NCBI GenBank assembly: GCA_910588285.1
Contig: CAJUQB010000079.1
Coordinates: 1 to 21,433 of the forward strand
Source of the DNA: an uncultured Lachnospiraceae bacterium
Lineage (GTDB): Bacteria > Bacillota > Clostridia > Lachnospirales > Lachnospiraceae
Length of the DNA stretch: 21,433 nucleotides
Reading direction: 5' to 3'
Under the pieces are notes generated by a model, which saw only the letters and a list, made by a program, of their open reading frames with translations, was not told the origin of the DNA and made no database searches. Made by a program: the position numbers and the translations under genes. This document shows positions 14,526 to 20,753 of this stretch, piece after piece (position 1 is the first letter of the stretch; each line of letters begins with the position of its first letter).

Positions 14526-15839
14526 ATGCTGAATTTTGATCAAATCAAAGCAACTGCCAACTCCTATGAGGCTGATATGACCCGCTTCCTGCGGGCTATT
14601 GTGAAAAATCCCGGCGAGAGCTGCGATGAAAAGGCCCATGTGGACACCATTGCCGCCGAGATGAAAAAGGTAGGCTTTGATGAAGTAAACATTGATCCCC
14701 AGGGCAATGTGATGGGCTTTATGGGCACCGGCGACAAGATCATTGCCTTTGACGCCCACATTGACACGGTTGGCATCGGCAACCTGGACAACTGGACCTT
14801 CGACCCCTACGAGGGATATGAGAACGAGACCGAGATCGGCGGCCGGGGCGTGTCCGATCAGTGCGGCGGCATTGTATCCGCTGTGTATGGCGCCAAGATC
14901 ATGAAGGAGCAGAACCTGATCCCGGAGGGCTACAAGATCATGGTGGTTGGAACGGTCCAGGAGGAGGATTGTGACGGCCTGTGCTGGCAGTACATCATCA
15001 ATGAGGATCAGATCCGGCCGGAATTCGTGGTATCCACCGAGCCTACGGATGGCGGTATTTACCGGGGACAGCGGGGGCGCATGGAGATCCGTGTGGACGT
15101 GAAGGGTGTTTCCTGCCACGGCTCTGCGCCGGAGCGCGGCGACAATGCCATCTACAAGATGGCGGACATCCTCCAGGATATCCGCTCCCTCAATGAAAAT
15201 GATGATGCAGACACCACCCCTATCAAGGGCCTGGTTAAAATGCTGAATCCCAAGTACAACAAGGATTATGAGGAAGCCCGCTTCCTGGGCCGCGGAACCG
15301 TTACTGTATCCCAGATCTTCTACACATCCCCCAGCCGCTGTGCGGTAGCCGACTCCTGCGCCATCTCCTTAGACCGCCGCATGACCTTTGGCGAGACCTG
15401 GGAGAGCTGTCTGGATGAGATCCGCGCACTGCCCAGCGTACAGAAATACGGCGATGACGTAAAGGTGTCCATGTACAACTATGACCGTCCCTCCTACACG
15501 GGCTGCGTGTATGAGATCGAGTGCTACTTCCCCACCTGGGCCATCCCCAAGGATCACAAGGTAACAAAGGCCCTGGAGGCAGCCTACGAAGGGCTCTACG
15601 GCCAGCAGCGCATCGGCGCGGCGGATACCCTCAAGATGCGCCAGGCAAGGCCCCTGACTGACAAGTGGACCTTCTCCACCAACGGCGTGTCCATCATGGG
15701 GCGAAACAATATTCCCTGCATCGGATTCGGCCCCGGCGCAGAGGCGCAGGCCCACGCCCCCAACGAGATGACCTGGAAGCAGGACCTTGTCACCTGTGCA
15801 GCCGTATATGCTGCTCTTCCGCTGTCCTACAGCAAATAA
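14526..15839 (+). CDS. ygeY: YgeY family M20 metallohydrolase
   Basis: A 437-residue member of the M20 peptidase/deacylase family, the group often labelled selenium-metabolism hydrolase because of its gene neighbours. Metal and catalytic residues are present: H78 and D80 in DAHID, D111 in GRGVSDQ, E146/E147 in VQEED, E172 in STEPTD, and H410 near the end. H198 in SCHGS fits the dimer-interface histidine. Many M20 relatives hydrolyse N-carbamoyl or ureido acids, so a role in removing a carbamoyl group from a ureidopropionate is likely here. The ATG is preceded by GAAAGGATG. It is somewhat longer than E. coli YgeY (about 400 residues). The substrate is inferred. Confidence 0.92.
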   Translation: MLNFDQIKATANSYEADMTRFLRAIVKNPGESCDEKAHVDTIAAEMKKVGFDEVNIDPQGNVMGFMGTGDKIIAFDAHIDTVGIGNLDNWTFDPYEGYENETEIGGRGVSDQCGGIVSAVYGAKIMKEQNLIPEGYKIMVVGTVQEEDCDGLCWQYIINEDQIRPEFVVSTEPTDGGIYRGQRGRMEIRVDVKGVSCHGSAPERGDNAIYKMADILQDIRSLNENDDADTTPIKGLVKMLNPKYNKDYEEARFLGRGTVTVSQIFYTSPSRCAVADSCAISLDRRMTFGETWESCLDEIRALPSVQKYGDDVKVSMYNYDRPSYTGCVYEIECYFPTWAIPKDHKVTKALEAAYEGLYGQQRIGAADTLKMRQARPLTDKWTFSTNGVSIMGRNNIPCIGFGPGAEAQAHAPNEMTWKQDLVTCAAVYAALPLSYSK

Positions 15840-15880
15840 GAACCACTCTGCAGTCACAAAATAAAAACACCACATATACT

Positions 15881-15886
15881 AGGAGG
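15881..15886 (+). promoter_or_regulatory. Ribosome binding site deciding the ygeW start
   Basis: AGGAGG nine bases before the ATG at 15896. The frame is open upstream into ygeY, but that extension is only shadow sequence. Confidence 0.75.
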
Positions 15887-15895
15887 ATATATCAT

Positions 15896-17089
15896 ATGGA
15901 AACTTTACAGAAATACATCGACAAGCTGAACGCACTGAATTTCAAGGAAATGTACAATGGAGACTTTTTCCTGACCTGGGAAAAGACAGACGATGAGATC
16001 GAGGCAGTCTTTACTGTGGCTGACGCTCTGCGCTACATGCGGGAGCACAACATTTCCACCAAAGTATTTGAAAGCGGCTTAGGAATTTCCCTGTTCCGGG
16101 ACAACTCCACCCGCACCCGCTTCTCCTTCGCCTCCGCCTGCAACCTCTTAGGCCTTGAGGTACAGGATCTGGATGAGGGCAAATCCCAGGTGGCCCACGG
16201 TGAAACGGTCCGGGAAACTGCCAACATGATCTCCTTTATGGCAGATGTGATCGGCATTCGGGACGATATGTACATCGGCAAGGGAAATGCCTACATGCAT
16301 GAGGTTGTGGACGCTGTGACCCAGGGACATAAGGATGGCATCTTAGAGCAGAAGCCCACTCTGGTGAACCTTCAGTGCGACATTGACCACCCCACCCAGG
16401 CCATGGCTGATATGCTTCACATCATCCATGAATTCGGCGGCGTGGAGAACTTAAAGGGCAAGAAGCTGGCCATGACCTGGGCCTACTCTCCCTCCTATGG
16501 CAAGCCCCTCTCCGTTCCCCAGGGCGTCATCGGCCTCATGACACGCTTTGGCATGGATGTTGTGCTGGCGCATCCGGAAGGCTATGAGATCTTCGAGGAT
16601 GTGGAAAAGGTTGCCTCTGAGAACGCCCAGAAGTCCGGCGGCTCCTTCACCAAGACCAACGATATGGCAGAGGCCTTCCGGGATGCGGACATCGTTTACC
16701 CCAAGAGCTGGGCTCCCTTTGCCGCCATGGAAAAGAGAACGGATCTCTACGGCAAGGGCGACATGGAGGGCATCAAGGCTCTGGAGAAGGAGCTTTTGGC
16801 CCAGAATGCAGAGCACAAGGACTGGGCATGCACCGAGGAGCTGATGTCCACCACCAAGGACGGCAAGGCCCTGTACCTTCACTGCCTGCCGGCTGATATC
16901 ACCGGTGTCAGCTGTGAGACCGGCGAGGTGGATGCCACTGTATTTGACCGCTACCGCACACCGCTCTACAAGGAGGCAAGCTACAAGCCCTACATCATCG
17001 CAGCCATGATTCTTCTGGCCAAATTTGCAGACCCGGCCGAGCTTCTGAAAAAGCTGGAGGACAAAGGCACGCCGAGAGTTTTTGAATAA
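15896..17089 (+). CDS. ygeW: Knotted carbamoyltransferase YgeW
   Basis: A transcarbamylase of about 397 residues, the length of E. coli YgeW. The carbamoyl-phosphate motif is FRDNSTRTRF (STRT near 71-74), followed by HPTQ near 165 and HCLP near 328, all hallmarks of aspartate/ornithine carbamoyltransferase relatives. The amino-acid-binding loop differs from both, as expected for the YgeW group. Next to carbamate kinase and YgeX, it most likely runs in the catabolic direction: phosphorolysis of a ureido compound, perhaps 3-ureido-2-aminopropionate or its isomer, to carbamoyl phosphate and 2,3-diaminopropionate. The specific substrate is inferred. Carbamate kinase begins 13 bases after the stop. 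Confidence 0.93.
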   Translation: METLQKYIDKLNALNFKEMYNGDFFLTWEKTDDEIEAVFTVADALRYMREHNISTKVFESGLGISLFRDNSTRTRFSFASACNLLGLEVQDLDEGKSQVAHGETVRETANMISFMADVIGIRDDMYIGKGNAYMHEVVDAVTQGHKDGILEQKPTLVNLQCDIDHPTQAMADMLHIIHEFGGVENLKGKKLAMTWAYSPSYGKPLSVPQGVIGLMTRFGMDVVLAHPEGYEIFEDVEKVASENAQKSGGSFTKTNDMAEAFRDADIVYPKSWAPFAAMEKRTDLYGKGDMEGIKALEKELLAQNAEHKDWACTEELMSTTKDGKALYLHCLPADITGVSCETGEVDATVFDRYRTPLYKEASYKPYIIAAMILLAKFADPAELLKKLEDKGTPRVFE

Positions 17090-17102
17090 GAGGTGAAAAC
17101 AG

Positions 17103-18056
17103 ATGGAACGAAAAAAACGTATTGTCATAGCCCTGGGCGGAAACGCCCTGGGCAACACCCTTCCGGAGCAGATGGCTGCCGTAAAAATCACGGCCAGGGC
17201 CATTGTGGACCTGATTGAGGAGGGCTGTGAGGTGGTGGTTGCCCATGGCAACGGCCCCCAGGTAGGCATGATCAACAATGCTATGATCGCCCTCACCCAC
17301 GAGGATGAGGCCCAGCCCAACACTCCGCTGTCCGTCTGCGTCGCCATGAGCCAGGCCTACATTGGCTACGACCTGCAGAATGCCCTGCGGGAGGAGCTGC
17401 TGAACCGGGGAATTACGGACGTGCCGGTGGCCACCATGATCACCCAGGTCCGGGTAGATGAAAACGACCCTGCCTTCCAGTCCCCCTCCAAGCCTATCGG
17501 CAAATTTATGACCCCACAGCAGGCCCAGGAGGTTTCCGAAAAATACGACTACATCATGAAGGAGGATGCCGGCCGCGGCTACCGCCGTGTGGTGGCCTCC
17601 CCCAAGCCGGTGGAGATCATCGAGATCGGCACCATCCGCACCATGGTAGAATCCGGGGACCTGGTGATCGCCTGCGGCGGCGGCGGCATCCCGGTGGTGC
17701 GCCAGGGGAACCATTTAAAGGGCGCCAGCGCTGTCATTGACAAGGATTTTGCCAGCTGCCTCCTGGCCAAAGAGCTTGACGCAGACAGCCTCATCATCCT
17801 CACAGCAGTGGAAAAGGTGGCAATCAACTATGGAACGCCGGAAGAACAATGGCTGGACCAGGTATCTGTGTCACAGGCCCGGCAGTACATTGCGGAGGGT
17901 CACTTCGCTCCCGGCTCCATGCTGCCCAAGGTGGAGGCTGCCATTGATTTTGCCTCCTCCAAGGAGGGCCGCACTGCCATAATCACCCTGCTGGAGAAAT
18001 CCCGGGAAGCCGTGCAGGGAAAAACCGGCACACAGTTTGTTGCTACTCACCCCTAA
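17103..18056 (+). CDS. arcC: Carbamate kinase (YqeA/ArcC type)
   Basis: A 317-residue amino-acid kinase family enzyme that transfers phosphate from carbamoyl phosphate to ADP, releasing ammonia and CO2. Family motifs are present: LGGNALGN at the N-terminus, AHGNGPQVG near residue 50, ACGGGGIPV near 200 and DKDFASCLLA near 220. With YgeW immediately upstream it gives one ATP by substrate-level phosphorylation per carbamoyl group. No arginine deiminase or ornithine transcarbamylase gene is nearby, so this copy belongs to the purine module. GAGGTG precedes the ATG. A new promoter follows, so it may end the operon, although no clear terminator is visible. Confidence 0.95.
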   Translation: MERKKRIVIALGGNALGNTLPEQMAAVKITARAIVDLIEEGCEVVVAHGNGPQVGMINNAMIALTHEDEAQPNTPLSVCVAMSQAYIGYDLQNALREELLNRGITDVPVATMITQVRVDENDPAFQSPSKPIGKFMTPQQAQEVSEKYDYIMKEDAGRGYRRVVASPKPVEIIEIGTIRTMVESGDLVIACGGGGIPVVRQGNHLKGASAVIDKDFASCLLAKELDADSLIILTAVEKVAINYGTPEEQWLDQVSVSQARQYIAEGHFAPGSMLPKVEAAIDFASSKEGRTAIITLLEKSREAVQGKTGTQFVATHP

Positions 18057-18078
18057 TTCTTAAAATTTCAAATTCTTT

Positions 18079-18107
18079 TTGCTGTAATAGGTAAATTGTG
18101 CTATAAT
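18079..18107 (+). promoter_or_regulatory. Promoter of the PAS/HTH regulator and ridA
   Basis: TTGCTG (18079-18084), 17 bp, then a perfect TATAAT (18102-18107). The regulator can be expressed apart from the operon upstream. The start would fall near 18114, at the base of the hairpin at 18111-18139. Confidence 0.7.
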
Positions 18108-18110
18108 GAA

Positions 18111-18139
18111 GAAAGACTGAGCCGTAGGCGCAGTCTTTC
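18111..18139 (+). other. Leader hairpin at the 5' end of the regulator transcript
   Basis: GAAAGACTG (18111-18119) pairs perfectly with CAGTCTTTC (18131-18139). Inside, GCC and GGC pair around a GTA loop, with one A-G mismatch. No T-run follows, so it is not a standard terminator. A further weaker pairing (AACGC with GCGTT, from about 18149) lies before the ribosome site. It may stabilise the mRNA or control expression. Confidence 0.5.
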
Positions 18140-18193
18140 GCTACCCAAACGCTGCGAAGCCGCGTTCGGCACGAAATACAGAGGTGATTTTTT

Positions 18194-18838
18194 ATGGCAA
18201 ATTCAAGACTTGAAGTATTAAAGCAGGTTGCCCATGCCCTGGCGATCCAGTTCGGGGAAGCCTGCGAGGTGGTGATCCACGATCTCCGGCAGGGATCGGA
18301 TCACTCCATTGTTTACATTGAAAATGGAGCGCTGACTGGCCGCAAGATCGGCGACGCCCCCTCCCAGGTGGTATTGGACGCCATCCACAACCGGGAACGG
18401 ATCCAGTCGGATCAGCTGGCCTATCTGACCAAGACCGATACTGGAAGGATCTTCAAGTCCAGCACCATTTACATCCGGGATGATGCGGACAACCTGAATT
18501 ATATCCTGGGGATCAACTATGACATCACCAATCTGCTGGCCTTAGAATCCAGTCTCCACTCCCTGACCAGCTGCCCCGGGGACGCTGCTTCTGATCCGGA
18601 AGCCTCTCCCCGCCGCATTACCACAGATGTCAGCCAGCTTTTGGATCAGCTGATCCAGCAGGCGGTAGACCTGGTGGGGGTCCCGGCCCTTCTGATGAAC
18701 AAGGAAGAGAAGATCCGGGCCATCAATTACCTGAACGATGCCGGTGCATTCCTGATCACCAAGTCCGGAGACAAGGTAGCAAAATACTTCGGTATTTCCA
18801 AATATACCCTTTACAGCTACGTGGACATCAACAAATAA
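18194..18838 (+). CDS. YheO-type PAS/helix-turn-helix transcriptional regulator
   Basis: A 214-residue protein. Residues 5-120 match the YheO-like PAS domain (FGEACEVVIHDL; NGALTGRKIGD; YIRDDADNLNYILGINYD), and residues 150-212 match the linked C-terminal helix-turn-helix (RAINYLNDAGAFLITKSGD, KVAKYFGISKYTLYSYVD). Members of this family control amino-acid and related catabolic genes. Its own strong promoter, and its place between the purine operon and ridA, suggest it regulates the module, perhaps through the palindromes at 13084-13160. The ligand is unknown. GAGGTG lies upstream of the ATG. The regulator role is firm; the target set is inferred. Confidence 0.88.
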   Translation: MANSRLEVLKQVAHALAIQFGEACEVVIHDLRQGSDHSIVYIENGALTGRKIGDAPSQVVLDAIHNRERIQSDQLAYLTKTDTGRIFKSSTIYIRDDADNLNYILGINYDITNLLALESSLHSLTSCPGDAASDPEASPRRITTDVSQLLDQLIQQAVDLVGVPALLMNKEEKIRAINYLNDAGAFLITKSGDKVAKYFGISKYTLYSYVDINK

Positions 18839-18863
18839 CCATTTTCTGAAGGAGGAACGACAC

Positions 18864-19250
18864 ATGTTACAGTATGTAAACACCAATCAGGCGCCTGCTG
18901 CCATCGGCCCCTATTCCCAGGGGATCCTTGTCAATGGAATTGCTTTCTTTTCCGGTCAGATCCCCCTGTCCCCGGACACCGGTGAGGTGGTGGGCACCAC
19001 CATCCAGGAGCAGACCGAACAGGTGATGGCCAATATCAAGGCTCTGCTGGAGAGCCAGAACGCTGCCTTTACCGACGTGGTTAAGACCACCTGCTTTTTG
19101 GCGGATATGGCAGATTTTGCCGCCTTTAACGAGATCTATGGCAAATATTTCACCGGCAAGCCGGCCCGCTCCTGCGTAGCCGTGAAGGCCCTGCCCAAGG
19201 GTGTTCTCTGCGAGGTGGAATGTATCGTAGATGTAAGCGGTAAGGCGTAG
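18864..19250 (+). CDS. ridA: RidA enamine/imine deaminase
   Basis: A 128-residue RidA/YjgF/Rid family protein that hydrolyses 2-aminoacrylate/2-iminopropionate to pyruvate and ammonia. Conserved residues align with E. coli RidA: Y17, R102 in ARSCVAV (R105), C104 (C107) and E117 in CEVE (E120). AAGGAGG precedes the ATG, and the gene is 25 bases after the regulator, so they share a transcript. The pairing with YgeX makes sense because diaminopropionate cleavage passes through aminoacrylate, a damaging metabolite. It probably protects PLP enzymes and speeds the last step. A strong hairpin follows. Confidence 0.95.
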   Translation: MLQYVNTNQAPAAIGPYSQGILVNGIAFFSGQIPLSPDTGEVVGTTIQEQTEQVMANIKALLESQNAAFTDVVKTTCFLADMADFAAFNEIYGKYFTGKPARSCVAVKALPKGVLCEVECIVDVSGKA

Positions 19251-19254
19251 TCAA

Positions 19255-19287
19255 ACAGGCACAGATGTTTCCCGCATCTGTGCCTGT
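19255..19287. terminator. Hairpin terminator between ridA and the convergent molybdenum operon
   Basis: A perfect 13-bp inverted repeat (19255-19267 with 19275-19287, arms ending CAGATG and CATCTG) around a TTTCCCG loop starts five bases after the ridA stop. The following DNA has only a short T-rich stretch (TGTATGTTT), so termination may be moderate. The position suits both strands. Confidence 0.7.
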
Positions 19288-19306
19288 CTGTATGTTTGCA
19301 GCTTCG

Positions 19307-20485
19307 TCATTGCTTCTCACACGCTTCCAGCTCCTCCGGCGTATCCACGTCCCACAGCTCCTCTCTCCCTGCCTCCACAAAATACACATTTTGAGGAGAT
19401 TTCTGCACCAGCCAGGAGCCCCCCTTTCCCTGGGGAAGGGATTTCAGCGCTTCCATGTAGGCGGAACCGAACAGCACCGGGGCGCCTGCCTTTCCCTGGC
19501 TGGCCAGACGGAAAATCCCCTCTGCCCTCCCGGCCCGGGAAAAATCCAGCACCAGCGTCTCCACGCTCTCCCGGCGCAGCAGGGGCTGGTCAGCCGGGCA
19601 GAACAGATATCCTGCCAGCGCCTCCTCTGCCTCCCGCCCCTCCTCTGGCCACCTCTGGAGGTATTCCATTCCTATCCGCACCGTGTCGTTCCGATTCGGG
19701 CGGTCATGTATCACACACGCAATCCCCTGCGCCTGGCATATTGCCCCAATCTCCGGATACCTGGTCACTACTACCCGCCGCGCAAATACGCCTTCCGTCT
19801 GCTCCAGGGCATGCTCCAGAAGGGTCCTCTCCCCCAGCCAGGCAAGGAGCTTATTGCCGCCGAACCTGCGCCCCAGTCCCGATGCCATAAGGATACAGCC
19901 CACCGGCAGCACCGGTTCATCCAGGTCATAGACAAATACATCCTCCCTGACCCGCAGCTCATCCAGAAACGGTGTATGCTGCTTCCGCAGCACAGCCAGC
20001 ACGCGCTTTTTCTCAAACAGAAGCCGCACTGCGCTTAAGAAGCCTTCGCAGCCGCTCTCCAGATAGCCAAGCTCATCCAGCATAACCCATTCTCCAAGCC
20101 CTGCTCCTGCATAAGCCTCTCCGGCAGCGCATCGCATAAGCGCCTGCCGGCCAAGGCCCTCCAGCCCGTCCATGATCGGCTGCATGCAGCCCCCGGCGCT
20201 GTCGTTTCCGTCCGCCGGTCTCACATAGCGTCCGATCACTGCCTGCCGCCCGGTAGCATTCTCCTCCAAAATCACAGCCTGCCCAGTCACCGCAGATGTA
20301 GTAATTCCGGGAAATGGCAGTCCTTCCTCTCCTGGGGCCAATAGCTTCCCCAGTCTCCCGGCCAGAGTGCTCTTGCCGCTGCCCCGGCTTCCGGTAATCA
20401 ATACATGCTTTTTCTTACTGCTCTGAAAAGATCTGATGATAGATTGCGGCATCAGCCTCATAGCAGGCATCCCGATATGCTTCAT
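19307..20485 (-). CDS. Fusion of THEP1-like P-loop NTPase and MocA-type molybdenum cofactor nucleotidyltransferase
   Basis: Up to 392 residues in two parts. Residues 26-190 are a P-loop NTPase with Walker A GSRGSGKST (32-40), ITTSAV (61-66), VIGRYVRP and a Walker B-like MLDELGYLES (135-144), a pattern of the THEP1 nucleoside-triphosphatase family. Residues 195-388 are a MobA/MocA-type transferase with ASGLGRRFGGNK (201-212), CPADQP (296-301) and DVDTPEEL near the end. The second half probably activates molybdopterin with CTP (or GTP) for Xdh, like E. coli MocA/YgfJ, which lacks the first half. The start is uncertain: ATGs at 20485-20452 lie inside the upstream ModE-like gene, giving a 70- to 40-base overlap. 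It is last in its operon. The role of the NTPase is unknown. Confidence 0.82.
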   Translation of the reverse strand: MKHIGMPAMRLMPQSIIRSFQSSKKKHVLITGSRGSGKSTLAGRLGKLLAPGEEGLPFPGITTSAVTGQAVILEENATGRQAVIGRYVRPADGNDSAGGCMQPIMDGLEGLGRQALMRCAAGEAYAGAGLGEWVMLDELGYLESGCEGFLSAVRLLFEKKRVLAVLRKQHTPFLDELRVREDVFVYDLDEPVLPVGCILMASGLGRRFGGNKLLAWLGERTLLEHALEQTEGVFARRVVVTRYPEIGAICQAQGIACVIHDRPNRNDTVRIGMEYLQRWPEEGREAEEALAGYLFCPADQPLLRRESVETLVLDFSRAGRAEGIFRLASQGKAGAPVLFGSAYMEALKSLPQGKGGSWLVQKSPQNVYFVEAGREELWDVDTPEELEACEKQ

Positions 20486-20753
20486 ATTTTTCCAAAAACT
20501 CCTTTGCTCTCAAGGTCAGACGGCTCCCTCCGCCTCCCTTGCCTCCGATCATTTTCTCTGTCAGCGAAAATCCCAGCTCCCGCTCTGCCCGCCGGATGAT
20601 GGCCAGCGCTTTGGTATAGGCCATCCCCATACTGTCGGCTGACTTTTTCAGGGAGCCCAGCTGCTCCACCCCTTTCAGCAGGCGGCAGGGGCCTTCTCCG
20701 AAAAAACGCTCCCCCTGCTCATCATACAAAAAAACACGAACCACTGGTCTCAT
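20415..20753 (-). CDS. ModE-like DNA-binding protein lacking a molybdate-binding domain
   Basis: A 112-residue winged helix-turn-helix protein. The segments EQLGSLKKSADSMGMAY, RAERELGFSL and GGKGGGGSRLT match the N-terminal domain of the molybdate regulator ModE. The C-terminal MOP domains that bind molybdate are absent, so it must sense through another partner or act constitutively. The start at 20751-20753 has AAGGAG seven bases upstream and overlaps the ABC ATPase stop as ATGA; a longer frame to 20816 would run deep into that gene. The transport and cofactor genes on either side support a molybdenum-related regulator. Stand-alone ModE-type domains are known, so the shortness is not a defect. 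Confidence 0.85.
   Translation of the reverse strand: MRPVVRVFLYDEQGERFFGEGPCRLLKGVEQLGSLKKSADSMGMAYTKALAIIRRAERELGFSLTEKMIGGKGGGGSRLTLRAKEFLEKYEAYRDACYEADAAIYHQIFSEQ

Noticed and set aside
15665..15895. Longer N-terminus for ygeW
   Set aside because: The upstream part overlaps ygeY out of frame, shows no homology pattern, and the AGGAGG at 15881 points to the ATG at 15896.
18149..18175. Second leader element (AACGC/GCGTT pairing) as a terminator
   Set aside because: The stem is short, there is no T-run, and it lies between a promoter and its gene.
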